A DNA stretch of 64,000 bases from Vibrio fluvialis (GCF_900460245.1 NZ_UHIP01000001.1:1736001-1800000); one strand, 5' to 3'. Counted from the stretch's first letter, positions 17,729 through 27,888 are shown. The notes: generated by a model from the letters alone, not told the origin. Numbers and translations: made by a program.

Positions 17729-20077
17729 TTACTGAATATCAATCACCCGGCTCGCCTTCCTGAACTGGACTTTGTATCCGCTCCAGCGCGGGAGCTCCCA
17801 GCGTTTAGGGACCGTTTTGCGCAGGCCACTTTTGTACACCACCTGTACCAATTTACGTTTGACGAAATATTCAACCGTGAGCTGTAAATCACCCAGACTA
17901 AGTTCAAACGGATAGGCCTCAGCAAAATCGCTCAGTTCCCAATAAGGGATTCCCGCGAACGGTATATCATCAGCGTCAAACATCGCCAGATCTTCCGGCG
18001 ACTCTACCCCTAACGCCTGAAGTTGCTGTTCAAACCAGCTTTCGAAGGTGATCTCGCCATGTTGTTGCGCATTAGCATCCAACCCCAGCTCGACGTAAAG
18101 TTTCCACAACTCGATTTCATAATGGCGTCGCTCAGCAAAACCGGGCAGACATTCGTTTGCTTTCACGGCTTCCACCAAAGGTTTGAGCGCCAATTCACCG
18201 CTCGCCTGCACCGTTTTGCTCGCGACCACGCGGCCAGCATAGTGAAGATTGAGAACGGTGCTCAGTACGCCATCTTGCTGCACCGTTTCGCCCTGCTGCC
18301 ACTGCCCCAATTCCAGCGTTTCAATCAGTGACAGCGGTACCGGCATCATGACCGTTGCCAGCGTCAATGTCTGCTTGACGCCTTTGCCCGGCAAACTGTG
18401 TTGATCCAACACCAGCGCAGCTTCAGAACGCACCGGGAAACGACTGTTGCGCCCCGTCAGCACTTCCATTCGCCCGTTGCCGAGCGCTTCTCGACGCCGT
18501 TCGCGGCGTACAAACAGCAGCTCAGGATGCAAACGGCCGATCGCTTCTGCCAAAGCCGCATGCTGATAGCGCGAAGCCACCTCCAGCTCAGGCAACTCAT
18601 AGATATCACGCATCTGCTCGGATAAACCGCGCGCTTCCCGCAGCGCTTCTTCATCGGTTGTAACAGCGGAAAAAGCCTGGCCACGAACAAGCTGAATCAC
18701 CAATTGTGCGTCACAGCCCAGCGGCTCTTCCTGCTGCAATTTTTCCAGCAGCTCGTCGTTTGAAGAGAGTGAATAGAGACTCGCCGGCACGGCCAATGCC
18801 GCCGTGAGATCAATCATGGCTTCTTTCAGCGCTTTCGGTTCGATGCGGGCCACCAAATCGGCGTAGAGCGCATCAACCGGCAAGGGTGCAATGCGGCGGC
18901 CGTGCTCGGTAATAGCCAAATGCTCATCCAGCGCACCAATGCCCTTGAGCATCTCCGCAGCTTGGGTCAGCGTCTTTTCCGGCAAAGTCTCAAGGAACGT
19001 CAGTGATTGCAGTGGCGAACCACAGCTGCCAGCGGCCAGCATCGGCTCAGTCAGATCTTCACGTTGCAATTGCGGCGGCGTGACGGCATCCAGCGCGGCG
19101 TGTTGGCCATATAAACGCACGGCTACGCCGTGCATCACGCGACCAGCCCGACCTGCACGCTGCTTGGCACTCGCTTTGGAAATGTGTTTTAAGACAAGCG
19201 CCGTGCGGCCATTGCGCTGTTCGTTGCGGCGCTCTAAGCCGCTGTCGATCACCCAGGCAATATTGGGAATGGTGAGCGAGGTCTCCGCCACATTGGTTGC
19301 CAGCACCACTTTTTGCTGGCGCTGCGGATTCAAAGCTAACGAGCGCTCATGTTCACTGACTGAAGCATGCAGCGGCACCACCAGCAGTGAGTCGATCCCG
19401 CTGAGCATCTGTTGGCACTGCTGAATCTCTTTGCGCCCGGGCAGAAAGACCAAAATATCGCCCTCGGTAGCTGACATCGCTTCTGTCACTTCGGCTTTTA
19501 CCCGCTCGGCAAGATAGCGCCCATCGGGTAACTGCCGACTGTCAGACGCACGGTACTCAATACTGACGTCATAAATGCGCCCACTCGCTTGCAGCCGCTG
19601 AGCTTGTAAATATGCCGCGAGGCGCTCCCCTTCCAGTGTTGCAGAGGTCACGACTAAACGATGACTCTGACGCTCTTTCAGCAGTGCCACCAGCAAATCG
19701 GTATCCCAGCGACGCTCGTGAAACTCATCCACCATGATGACATCAAACTGCTTAAGTCCATCTTCTGCAAACCAGCGCAGCGCGACACCCGGGGTGACAA
19801 ACACCACTTGCGACTGTTCTGAATAACGGTTTTCGAGTTTGATGGCGTAACCAATGTGCTGGCCGATCGCTTCGTCGCGCTGCTGAGCGAGAAACTCAGC
19901 CAGAGAAGTACAGGCAATTCGGCGCGGTTCGATGACCAAAACCCGCCCTTGCTGCGCTGCCCAAAGTGGCAGACAAGTCGACTTGCCGGAACCGGTTTCC
20001 GCTTCGACAATCACATGATCTTGTTGCAAAGCCTGCAAAAAGGTCTCTTTTAGGGGCTGAATAGGAAGTAACTGCAT
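17729..20077 (-). CDS. DEAH/RHA-type ATP-dependent RNA helicase (HrpA/HrpB-like)
   Basis: 782 residues. Helicase motifs in order: I ETGSGKST (27-34), Ia EPRRIACTSLA (about 50-60), II DEFH (117-120; Phe replaces the Ala of DEAH), III SAT (145-147), V about 259-270 and VI QRAGRAGR (306-313). HA2-type and C-terminal regions follow. The length is close to HrpB (about 800), not HrpA (about 1300), but the N-terminus differs from classical HrpB, so I leave the symbol blank. Likely an RNA helicase of unknown target. The start has only a weak ribosome site. It is divergent from maeA. Confidence 0.85.
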   Translation of the reverse strand: MQLLPIQPLKETFLQALQQDHVIVEAETGSGKSTCLPLWAAQQGRVLVIEPRRIACTSLAEFLAQQRDEAIGQHIGYAIKLENRYSEQSQVVFVTPGVALRWFAEDGLKQFDVIMVDEFHERRWDTDLLVALLKERQSHRLVVTSATLEGERLAAYLQAQRLQASGRIYDVSIEYRASDSRQLPDGRYLAERVKAEVTEAMSATEGDILVFLPGRKEIQQCQQMLSGIDSLLVVPLHASVSEHERSLALNPQRQQKVVLATNVAETSLTIPNIAWVIDSGLERRNEQRNGRTALVLKHISKASAKQRAGRAGRVMHGVAVRLYGQHAALDAVTPPQLQREDLTEPMLAAGSCGSPLQSLTFLETLPEKTLTQAAEMLKGIGALDEHLAITEHGRRIAPLPVDALYADLVARIEPKALKEAMIDLTAALAVPASLYSLSSNDELLEKLQQEEPLGCDAQLVIQLVRGQAFSAVTTDEEALREARGLSEQMRDIYELPELEVASRYQHAALAEAIGRLHPELLFVRRERRREALGNGRMEVLTGRNSRFPVRSEAALVLDQHSLPGKGVKQTLTLATVMMPVPLSLIETLELGQWQQGETVQQDGVLSTVLNLHYAGRVVASKTVQASGELALKPLVEAVKANECLPGFAERRHYEIELWKLYVELGLDANAQQHGEITFESWFEQQLQALGVESPEDLAMFDADDIPFAGIPYWELSDFAEAYPFELSLGDLQLTVEYFVKRKLVQVVYKSGLRKTVPKRWELPRWSGYKVQFRKASRVIDIQ

Positions 20078-20280
20078 ATTTTATAAAAGAAAATTCTAAG
20101 GATGATTTCGATAAATAGTAAGCCGTTTGGGTATTGATTTGGCCAATTTTAACTAGGTTTAGGAAATGTTACTGACTTTAGGCAGAATAATCTCCTGAAG
20201 GTTACGGGTTGTCTATTTACAACCTAGCAGATAAGCCGTTATCATTTTTGCGTTTCCCGTCCACCCTACAAAGGCCGAAA

Positions 20281-21969
20281 ATGAATAACGACAAACGTCC
20301 GCTTTATATTCCCTACGCTGGTCCAGCTCTGCTCAGTACCCCTCTTCTTAACAAAGGCAGTGCATTCTCCGCTGAAGAGCGTGCATCATTCAACCTGGAA
20401 GGTTTGTTACCAGAAGCCACGGAAACAATACAGGAACAAGTAGTTCGTGCCTACCAACAATATCGCAGCTTTGAAAGCGATATGGACAAGCACATTTACC
20501 TGCGCAACATGCAAGACACCAACGAGACACTGTTCTACCGTCTGGTGCAAAACCATATTTCTGAGATGATGCCAATCATCTACACGCCGACCGTTGGTGC
20601 GGCGTGTGAAAACTTCTCTAACATTTACCGCCGTGGTCGCGGTCTGTTCATCTCGTACGCGAACCGCGATCGCATCGACGATCTGCTGAACAACGCAGCG
20701 AACCACAACGTCAAAGTTATCGTCATCACCGACGGCGAACGTATTCTTGGTCTGGGTGACCAGGGCATCGGCGGCATGGGTATTCCAATCGGTAAACTGT
20801 CACTGTACACCGCGTGTGGCGGTATCAGCCCGGCTTATACTCTGCCTATCGTGCTGGATGTCGGTACCAACAACCCACAACGTCTGGCGGACCCAATGTA
20901 CATGGGCTGGCGTCATCCACGTATTACCGGCGTTGAGTACGATGCGTTTGTTGAAGAAGTGATTCAGGCGATTCAACGCCGCTGGCCAGAAGCACTGGTG
21001 CAGTTCGAAGACTTCGCACAGAAAAACGCGATGCCGCTTCTTGAGCGTTACAAAAACCGTATCTGTTGTTTCAACGATGACATCCAAGGCACTGCAGCGG
21101 TTACCGTGGGTTCTCTGCTGGCCGCGTGTAAAGCGGCAGGCAGCAAACTGTCTGAACAACGCATCACCTTCCTGGGCGCAGGCTCTGCGGGTTGTGGTAT
21201 CGCCGAAGCGATCATCGCGCAAATGGTCTCGGAAGGCATTTCCGACGAACAAGCACGCTCTCAGGTTTACATGGTAGACCGTTGGGGTCTGCTGGAAGAA
21301 GGCATGCCAAACCTGCTGGACTTCCAACAACGTTTGGTTCAGAAAAAAGCCAACACCAAAGAGTGGACAACCGAAGGCAATGGTTACTCGCTGCATGACG
21401 TAGTTCGTCAGGCGAAACCAACCGTTCTGATCGGTGTATCTGGTGCACCGGGTCTGTTCAGTGAAGAAGTGATCAAAGAGATGCACCTGCACTGCCCTCG
21501 CCCAATCGTGTTCCCGCTGTCGAACCCAACCAGCCGTGTGGAAGCAACGCCAAGCGACATCATTCGTTGGACCAACGGTGAAGCACTGGTTGCAACAGGC
21601 AGCCCGTTCGATCCAGTGATCAACGAAGGCAAGACTTACCCAATCGCACAATGTAACAACAGCTACATCTTCCCGGGTATTGGCCTGGGCGTTCTGGCCG
21701 TTGGCGCAAAACGCGTGACTGACGATATGCTGATGGAATCAAGCCGTGCGCTGGCTGAGTGTTCTCCGCTGGCGATCAACGGCCACGGCCCACTGCTGCC
21801 GCCATTGGAATCGATTCACTCGGTATCGAAGAAAATTGCCTTTGCTGTGGCGAAGAAAGCCATTGAACAAGGCGTTGCTCTGGAGATCACCGATGAGGCA
21901 CTGGAAGTGGCAATTGAACAGCACTTCTGGCAACCGGTATACCGTCGCTACAAACGCACTTCTTTCTAA
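20281..21969 (+). CDS. maeA: NAD-dependent malic enzyme
   Basis: Oxidative decarboxylation of malate to pyruvate with NAD+ (SfcA/MaeA type). The ATG at 20281 gives 562 residues beginning [18 protein letters not shown], the usual Vibrio length and N-terminus, with AAAGG upstream; a longer in-frame start at 20209 (TTG) is less likely. Visible regions: [48 protein letters not shown] (malate/cofactor binding), [12 protein letters not shown] (metal-binding Asp pair), and the NAD fold [15 protein letters not shown] terminator follows at about 21984. Confidence 0.95.
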   Translation: MNNDKRPLYIPYAGPALLSTPLLNKGSAFSAEERASFNLEGLLPEATETIQEQVVRAYQQYRSFESDMDKHIYLRNMQDTNETLFYRLVQNHISEMMPIIYTPTVGAACENFSNIYRRGRGLFISYANRDRIDDLLNNAANHNVKVIVITDGERILGLGDQGIGGMGIPIGKLSLYTACGGISPAYTLPIVLDVGTNNPQRLADPMYMGWRHPRITGVEYDAFVEEVIQAIQRRWPEALVQFEDFAQKNAMPLLERYKNRICCFNDDIQGTAAVTVGSLLAACKAAGSKLSEQRITFLGAGSAGCGIAEAIIAQMVSEGISDEQARSQVYMVDRWGLLEEGMPNLLDFQQRLVQKKANTKEWTTEGNGYSLHDVVRQAKPTVLIGVSGAPGLFSEEVIKEMHLHCPRPIVFPLSNPTSRVEATPSDIIRWTNGEALVATGSPFDPVINEGKTYPIAQCNNSYIFPGIGLGVLAVGAKRVTDDMLMESSRALAECSPLAINGHGPLLPPLESIHSVSKKIAFAVAKKAIEQGVALEITDEALEVAIEQHFWQPVYRRYKRTSF

Positions 21970-21983
21970 GAGATTGAATTGAT

Positions 21984-22010
21984 AAAGCCCCTGTAAAGGG
22001 GCTTTTTTGT
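21984..22010 (+). terminator. Terminator after maeA
   Basis: AAAGCCCC (21984-21991) pairs with GGGGCTTT (21998-22005) around TGTAAA and is followed by TTTTG. Confidence 0.88.
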
Positions 22011-22063
22011 TTTTTGGCAGGAGGAAAGACGCCACCATGTTTATCTGCTAACACTTGGCGCGT

Positions 22064-22504
22064 TTACTTCATCCAATAGTTCAATACCACGACGCAAGTG
22101 TCATCCGCCGCGACGGTCATCTCCAGACTAGGCTGGTTATTTTCACTCGTACAAATAGGAAGGATATAGACGGCAGAATTTTTGGCTGGATATTGCGATT
22201 GGCCATCTTTCACTACGTGCCCGCCAAGGGCGTTGTGTGGGCACATTGCGCCAGTCGCACTAAGTTTACCGGGGTCTGTTCCGCATTTATCTCGATATAT
22301 CGCGATCCAAGAGTTGTGATCTATTTTCGGATCATCCGTTGACCCTATGACATTCCAGAATTTTTGCCCGCTGTTCCAAACGGTCGTATTTTTAAACGTT
22401 GACTTTGGCACTATGGAATTAGGGGATTCACTTGTTGCTGATGAGCTACATCCACTAATTATAAAAAAGCTGACGAACAACATAATGAGCGTTTTCATTG
22501 TCAT
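22064..22504 (-). CDS. Predicted lipoprotein of unknown function
   Basis: 146 residues with a lipoprotein signal: a hydrophobic MTMKTLIMLFVSFFIISGC, lipobox ISGC and Cys19, then Ser-rich linker residues. The mature part contains four further cysteines (DKCGTD, AMCPHN, PICTS, DTCVV), compatible with disulphides in the periplasm. AGGAGG six bases upstream supports the ATG at 22504. I do not recognise the family. It lies downstream of another unknown gene in the same orientation, with a perfect hairpin between them. Confidence 0.65.
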   Translation of the reverse strand: MTMKTLIMLFVSFFIISGCSSSATSESPNSIVPKSTFKNTTVWNSGQKFWNVIGSTDDPKIDHNSWIAIYRDKCGTDPGKLSATGAMCPHNALGGHVVKDGQSQYPAKNSAVYILPICTSENNQPSLEMTVAADDTCVVVLNYWMK

Positions 22505-22591
22505 ATCTAACCTCCTATCAGATTCCGGGGTTCATAGTTCAGAGAGTTCTTCATTTACATATAAGGTAGTGAATATCCTGAACATAAACAT

Positions 22592-22611
22592 AAGCCCGCA
22601 GCTGCGGGCTT
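22592..22611 (-). terminator. Perfect 20-bp palindromic hairpin between two unknown genes
   Basis: AAGCCCGCAGCTGCGGGCTT is a perfect inverted repeat, 37 bases beyond the stop of the unknown gene ending at 22648. On the minus strand it is followed by TATGTTTATG, a weak T-tract. It probably acts as a terminator or partial attenuator before the lipoprotein gene. Confidence 0.6.
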
Positions 22612-22647
22612 GGTTATTACGTCAGTACAACAACGTTTCTATCAGCG

Positions 22648-23466
22648 TTATCTTTCTTCCAGACAAAGCGCTTTAACCGTACTGCCCGCTTTCGCTGGCG
22701 TCGTCATATCATTGATCCAATCGTCAACCGTCACTTTGTATTGTTGAGCGAAGGCTTCTTTCACGGTCTCCCAGTTCGCCGGAGACAACGAATACATCGC
22801 TTGAGAAAGTTCGTATTCAGAATGGAATGTAATAATACCTTTCTTTTCAGTCGCTGAAATTTGGAAAGTGCTGCTGTACAAACTGAACTGCACGTTGCCC
22901 GAAGAATCAACCTGCAGTAGGTTCTGAGCAAAGTTAGAGAGTTTCTCAGTTTGATTTGCATAAGATAAAGCCGCCGAAACCAGCCCCTGAACGGACGTGA
23001 CGATCTGGTCTTTATCGCCTTTCTCAATCCCCCAAAAGCCGTCGACAAAGGAGTTGATCAGTACATCGGCATTTCTGCTCTGCTGTTTGATCTGAGTGGT
23101 TGTCGCCCAGTCCAATGTGACAAAAGGCATTGAGCTGATATATTGCGTGAACTGGATAAAGTGCGCCTTATCACCATTTCCTTCTGGATCTAGTGGGTTA
23201 TATTCAGCTTTAGTTCGGCACATGTTTACAGCGGTCTGCATACCATCAAACACGCTTTGTGGAGCGGTACCCGGTGTAGAAGCCTTAGCTGCCTGCGCTT
23301 TATAGTCGCCAACAGCAGCGGCTCGGGACGGGTTTTCTGTCAAGCTGTCGGTGTCTAACATCTTCAACAACGACTGGCTTGCAAAGACGGATTGCGGTAA
23401 CAAAATCTTCTCTGCGCCAGTGATATGTCCCAGCCATGCATTCGTTCTTTCTAGTAGATTACTCAT
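22648..23466 (-). CDS. Unrecognised 272-residue protein
   Basis: I cannot assign a family. There is no clear signal peptide. The protein is mostly helical-looking, with mildly hydrophobic stretches (for example QIVTSVQGLVSAALSYANQ) and many Ser, Ala and Gln residues. The N-terminal part contains an Ala-rich stretch (AAAVGDYKAQAAKAS). The ribosome site AGGGA lies eight bases before the ATG. The downstream same-strand gene encodes a lipoprotein, an arrangement also seen in secreted-effector/immunity pairs, but nothing in the sequence proves that. Base composition is slightly more AT-rich than the neighbouring metabolic genes. Confidence 0.6.
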   Translation of the reverse strand: MSNLLERTNAWLGHITGAEKILLPQSVFASQSLLKMLDTDSLTENPSRAAAVGDYKAQAAKASTPGTAPQSVFDGMQTAVNMCRTKAEYNPLDPEGNGDKAHFIQFTQYISSMPFVTLDWATTTQIKQQSRNADVLINSFVDGFWGIEKGDKDQIVTSVQGLVSAALSYANQTEKLSNFAQNLLQVDSSGNVQFSLYSSTFQISATEKKGIITFHSEYELSQAMYSLSPANWETVKEAFAQQYKVTVDDWINDMTTPAKAGSTVKALCLEER

Positions 23467-23933
<467 letters not shown>

Positions 23934-24422
23934 TCATTCACCCCCACGGGCCACATACCCCACTGCGTAAATATCACCTTGTATCGGGCTACGGTTATCA
24001 ATCTGGCTGAGCCACGTTACGCCAAGTGATTGCCAGGTCGTCACGTTGACGCCGCGAACATCAGCGCCCAGCTGCGCAGTGTGTTCGATACAGGCAAACA
24101 CCACGTTTTCATCTGGAGCGGTTGGGACTTCGTCAACAAACCAGACCTGCACTGCCGGGCGACCAAATTGCTCGCACAAGCCTTTAAATCCATCGCTGTT
24201 TAAGAACGCACGCATTGAGCCGTGATCGCGCCAAACGTAAAACGGCGCGTAGCTGTTCACGTCATTGTGGTACGTCGTGGCATCTTTACGCGAATAGAGA
24301 TACGCCTTAAACAGCAAACCGGGATAATCATCCAACAGATGTCCTTTCTCGCGGATTCGGTTTTCAATGCTCTCCATTGGGTAATCTGCGGGTAAAACCA
24401 TTTTGTATTGCATCGCGATCAT
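23934..24422 (-). CDS. DUF4865 family protein
   Basis: 162 residues beginning MIAMQYKMVLPADYPMESIENRI, followed by KGHLLDDYPGLLFKAYLYSR and APFYVWRD, the characteristic pattern of DUF4865. Biochemical function is unknown; the size and composition suggest a ferredoxin-like, ABM-related fold. It is divergent from a LysR-type regulator, and a 10-bp perfect inverted repeat lies between them, so it is probably the regulator's target. Confidence 0.8.
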   Translation of the reverse strand: MIAMQYKMVLPADYPMESIENRIREKGHLLDDYPGLLFKAYLYSRKDATTYHNDVNSYAPFYVWRDHGSMRAFLNSDGFKGLCEQFGRPAVQVWFVDEVPTAPDENVVFACIEHTAQLGADVRGVNVTTWQSLGVTWLSQIDNRSPIQGDIYAVGYVARGGE

Positions 24423-24476
24423 TGTGTTGCCTCCATTTCGTCTTTGGAGTCAGCATAAGTTGATCTTTTGATACAA

Positions 24477-24512
24477 AAAATCAAAACTATTGGAACTAAC
24501 AATTTTGATTTT
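24477..24512. promoter_or_regulatory. Inverted repeat between the LysR regulator and the DUF4865 gene
   Basis: AAAATCAAAA (24477-24486) and TTTTGATTTT (24503-24512) are perfect 10-bp inverted repeats separated by 16 bases in the divergent promoter region. The layout fits an operator for the adjacent LysR-type protein. Confidence 0.5.
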
Positions 24513-24523
24513 CAGGATCATTG

Positions 24524-25396
24524 ATGATGCGAACTCTGGATTTGGATGCACTGCGATGTTTTGTGTTGGGCATTGAACTCGGCAGTTTCGCGCTGGCCGC
24601 CGAGCGACTTAATCGCTCCCCTTCGGCCGCCAGTGCCCAATTGAAAAAGCTTGAGCAGCAATGTCATACGGCGTTAGTGACCAAATCAGGCCGCCATCTG
24701 CAACCAACCGAGGCAGGTGAAATGGTCCTGTCTTATGCCCGGCGGCTATTGCAGCTCAACGATGAGGCCTTGCAGCGGCTACAAGGCAATACACTGGAAG
24801 GCAAAGTCATTTTCGGTATGCAGGAGGATTTTAGTGAAGCGTTGCTACCCCAGGTGCTCGGCTCTTTTTCGCGCGCTCACCCGCAATTGCAGTTGCAATC
24901 GGTGGTCGGCCGCCATAAAGAGCTGCTTGAGGGGATTCATTCTGGCGACATTGATTTTTCCTTGGGTTGGGAAGGCCCCAAAGCCGCCCCTTACAGTGAA
25001 CGTTTGGCAGAACTTCCCTTGCACTGGTTTGGTCCTGCCAACCCGCACTTAAGCGACACTATTCAAGCTACGCAGCCTCTCCCTTTGGTGATGTTGGATG
25101 GCGCCTGTGCGATTCGCCAGCAAGCCACCGAAGCGTTAGATGCTGCGGGTATTCCGTGGAAAATTAACTTTATCGGTCGCAGCCTGAGCAGCCTGTGGAA
25201 AGCGGTGGAAGCCGGACTTGGCGTCACCGTGCGCTCGGCCTTTGGCCAGCCCGATTGTGTGACAAAATTAACCGGGCTGCCCGCTTTAGGCAGCCTGACC
25301 GTTTGCCTGGATCGTAGTCAGAATCAACTGGATGAGGTACAACAGCAACTGTATAACGCGCTAAAACAGCAGCTTCAACAGCATCTTGGCCAATAA
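24524..25396 (+). CDS. LysR-family transcriptional regulator
   Basis: About 290 residues: an N-terminal winged HTH (LDLDALRCFVLGIELGSFALAAERLNRSPSAASAQLKKLEQQ, about 5-60) and a C-terminal substrate-binding domain (about 95-285). ATG at 24524 or 24527 follows AGGA and is preferred to the TTG at 24521. It is divergent from the DUF4865 gene, its likely target. The inducer is unknown. Confidence 0.9.
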   Translation: MMRTLDLDALRCFVLGIELGSFALAAERLNRSPSAASAQLKKLEQQCHTALVTKSGRHLQPTEAGEMVLSYARRLLQLNDEALQRLQGNTLEGKVIFGMQEDFSEALLPQVLGSFSRAHPQLQLQSVVGRHKELLEGIHSGDIDFSLGWEGPKAAPYSERLAELPLHWFGPANPHLSDTIQATQPLPLVMLDGACAIRQQATEALDAAGIPWKINFIGRSLSSLWKAVEAGLGVTVRSAFGQPDCVTKLTGLPALGSLTVCLDRSQNQLDEVQQQLYNALKQQLQQHLGQ

Positions 25397-25553
25397 CCCT
25401 GCCGCGCACGGCGCTTAAGCTGGCTGTGCGCGCCGCCACTCACGCTGCGTGTTAAACGATCCTTCCTTCACATTTCGCTGCGCAGCGAAGTATCCGTTTT
25501 TCAACCGATTATGATGGGTTTCATCCATGAGTCACATGCCAAAAGGAAACATC

Positions 25554-25856
25554 ATGATCGCGGTTCTATTTGAAGCTCACGCAGCCTCAGACAAAAAAGA
25601 GCGTTACTTCGAACTGGCAGCCATCCTCAAGCCGCTGCTCAGTGAGATTGAAGGCTTTATTTCCATTGAACGTTTTCAAAGTACCACTGATCCCGACAAA
25701 TTTATCTCCTTGTCGTGGTGGGAAAATGAAGCGGCCATTCAGCACTGGAAGCACAACGTCCACCACCAAATGGCGCAAGATGAAGGGAAACGCGACCTTT
25801 TCTCTTCCTACACAATCAACGTACTTACCTCGGTTCGCGAATACCGTTCCCTCTAA
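25554..25856 (+). CDS. Antibiotic-biosynthesis-monooxygenase (ABM) domain protein
   Basis: 100 residues from the ATG at 25554 (MIAVLFEAHAASDKKERYFE), which follows AAAAGG; an upstream in-frame ATG at 25527 is less well placed. The pattern FISIERFQSTTDPDKFISLSWWENEAAIQHWK is typical of small ABM-fold dimeric alpha/beta-barrel proteins. Substrate unknown. It begins a three-gene run with an ACT-domain protein (15 bases on) and an ArsR-type regulator. Confidence 0.82.
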   Translation: MIAVLFEAHAASDKKERYFELAAILKPLLSEIEGFISIERFQSTTDPDKFISLSWWENEAAIQHWKHNVHHQMAQDEGKRDLFSSYTINVLTSVREYRSL

Positions 25857-25871
25857 AGCAAGGAAAAGCAG

Positions 25872-26255
25872 ATGCAAAACATTCACGTTATTTTCGCTCA
25901 CACACCCGGCGAGCTCGCCCGTTTTGGCCAAGTGTTAGGCGCTAATGGTGTCGGACTGGAAGGAGGCGGCGTATTTACGATCGGTGACTGCGCACACGCC
26001 CACTTTCTGGTTGAGGACGGCGAGAAAGCTCAAGCAGTACTGATGGAACATGGCTTTGACGTCCAAAGTGTCATCCGGCCATTGATCCGCAAACTGAAAC
26101 AAGAGCAGCCGGGCGAACTCGGCGCCATTGCCCAAGCGCTTGCAGCTGAAGGCATCAACATTCTCGTCCAATACAGTGATCACGCTAACCATTTGATACT
26201 GGTGACCGATAACGATACATTGGCGAAAGACGCAACGCGAAACTGGGCAACTTAA
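25872..26255 (+). CDS. Tandem ACT-domain protein
   Basis: 127 residues with two ACT-like halves: one at about 3-62 (IHVIFAHTPGELARFGQVLGANGV) and one at about 65-125 (KQEQPGELGAIAQALAAEGINILVQYSD), each with the PGELxxxxxxLxxxGIN pattern used for amino-acid binding. The ribosome site is AAGGA. It probably binds a small molecule. The regulator gene starts two bases after its stop, so the two are likely translated together. Confidence 0.8.
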   Translation: MQNIHVIFAHTPGELARFGQVLGANGVGLEGGGVFTIGDCAHAHFLVEDGEKAQAVLMEHGFDVQSVIRPLIRKLKQEQPGELGAIAQALAAEGINILVQYSDHANHLILVTDNDTLAKDATRNWAT

Positions 26256-26257
26256 AC

Positions 26258-26962
26258 GTGAGCACACACCATTCGTCTGCCGAGCAGAGTGCAGATTTCA
26301 ATCAGGAAGTGGATATGGCAGCCTTGGCGGCTGCTCTGTCTGATGCTTCGCGCATGAAAATTCTCTGTGCGCTGATGGATGGACGCGCCTGGACGGCCAC
26401 GGAACTGAGTGCGGTGGCCGATGTTTCCGCGTCCACCACCAGCGCTCACCTTTCACGCTTGCTTAACGCCAAGCTGGTGACGTGTTTATCACAAGGACGC
26501 CACCGCTACTTTCGTCTTTACAGTACCCACATCGCAGCGCTGCTTGAACAGATGATGGGCATTACGTATCAGGCCAATCACACGGTTCGCGCCACGGTGC
26601 CAAAAAACTTGCGCAAAGCCCGCACCTGCTACGACCATTTGGCCGGAGAAATGGCGGTCAAGCTCTACGACTCACTCATTGCACACGATTGGCTTACGCA
26701 AGATGGTTCTGGCCTGACACCACAAGGGAAAGAGAAGTTTTTGCAGTTGGGTATCGACATCGATGCCAGAACCAAGCGCAAGGCGTGTTGTCCGTGTCTG
26801 GACTGGAGTGAGCGTCAATTTCATCTTGGCGGACAGGCAGGCGCGGCGCTGCTCCGCTTTTTTGAGCAGCAGCGTTGGATTGAACGTGTGATCGGTTATC
26901 GCGAAGTCACCATCACCGCCAAGGGTGACCACGCGCTGAAAACGCATTTTTATGTCGAATAA
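26258..26962 (+). CDS. ArsR-type winged-helix transcriptional regulator
   Basis: 234 residues from a GTG start two bases after the preceding stop. The HTH (about 25-95) reads LAAALSDASRMKILCALMDGRAWTATELSAVADVSASTTSAHLSRLL, a clear ArsR/SmtB fold. The C-terminal extension of about 130 residues carries a Cys-containing motif (KACCPCLDW). Metal sensing is possible, but the classical ArsR CxC metal motif is not evident in the HTH. It may regulate the ABM/ACT genes. Confidence 0.8.
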   Translation: MSTHHSSAEQSADFNQEVDMAALAAALSDASRMKILCALMDGRAWTATELSAVADVSASTTSAHLSRLLNAKLVTCLSQGRHRYFRLYSTHIAALLEQMMGITYQANHTVRATVPKNLRKARTCYDHLAGEMAVKLYDSLIAHDWLTQDGSGLTPQGKEKFLQLGIDIDARTKRKACCPCLDWSERQFHLGGQAGAALLRFFEQQRWIERVIGYREVTITAKGDHALKTHFYVE

Positions 26963-27018
26963 CGATGAATGTTTACCGCACGGCGCGACAATCATCGCAA
27001 GACAATCCCCCAACCGAA

Positions 27019-27765
27019 TCAGTCGCGGCTTACCTTAGCAAAAAACGTTTCATGTTTTCGGTAAGGTCCGGTGTTGTTCTCGGGCTCAAACGCTTTCAAG
27101 CCGTCAGCGTCATGCAACGCATCCACCATTTGGCGATTAAAGTGGGCATTGTTGTCATCACCTAAAAACGCTGGCACATCAAGCCACTTCGCCTCGGCAA
27201 TTTCGTCGGTATCGTGAATGTTGATCGCTTCCGACAACGCCGTGAGCTTACACACCAAGTACATGTTGGTCTTGCCGAACTGAAACGGATGACGCGTGGT
27301 GAACCCCAGAATGGAATCAAATTCAGTCTCAACGCCCGTTTCTTCCAATACCTCGCGAATGATGGCCGTTTCGATCTTCTCTCCTAACTCGATATGGCCG
27401 CCCGGCAATTTGTAGCCTTTCATACCATGCTCTTTGATCACCAACAGTTGTCCGAGACTGTTTTTGACTATCGCGCCAGCACCCAACGTATGCGTGGGGA
27501 TAAACGGAATAAACGTGGTCGACGGCGCTTTGTGAATCAGAGTGACTTCGTCCTCAAGGCAATTGTGAAACACAAACCCGAGTTCGGTGGCAATCGGCAC
27601 CAAGTGTGATAAACCAATCGGCAGCGTCAGCCAAATGATGTTCTTTGCTTCAGCGTGGGCCAACGCCACAATGTCTGCCAGTTGTGCGTGAAATGTATCA
27701 ACATCAGCCGGCACATCTTCCCGGCCGATAATGATGCCGTTGAACTTATCCAACTCGAACTTCAA
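27019..27765 (-). CDS. Nudix hydrolase with an N-terminal domain
   Basis: 248 residues. The Nudix box GGHIELGEKIETAIIREVLEETGVE satisfies G-x5-E-x7-R-E-U-x-E-E-x-G-U (about 121-145). The N-terminal 90 residues form a separate domain of the type seen in NUDT6-like Nudix proteins. It probably hydrolyses a nucleoside diphosphate linked to another moiety; the substrate is unknown. It starts with TTG after AGGAG. No operon partner is obvious. Confidence 0.87.
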   Translation of the reverse strand: MKFELDKFNGIIIGREDVPADVDTFHAQLADIVALAHAEAKNIIWLTLPIGLSHLVPIATELGFVFHNCLEDEVTLIHKAPSTTFIPFIPTHTLGAGAIVKNSLGQLLVIKEHGMKGYKLPGGHIELGEKIETAIIREVLEETGVETEFDSILGFTTRHPFQFGKTNMYLVCKLTALSEAINIHDTDEIAEAKWLDVPAFLGDDNNAHFNRQMVDALHDADGLKAFEPENNTGPYRKHETFFAKVSRD

Positions 27766-27888
27766 GGTGATCTCCTAAGTGGTGCTTAATTAGGCCGTCT
27801 TAGCCACAAGACAACGAAGCAACCATCTTAACCATCTTTTCTCGCTCAGTGACAGAACAAATTCACCTTCTCTTTAGCGAACAAGATA

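Noticed and set aside
20800..21651. 283-codon open frame antisense to maeA
   Set aside because: Fully inside a conserved enzyme gene on the other strand, with Cys/His/Trp-rich composition typical of antisense reading.
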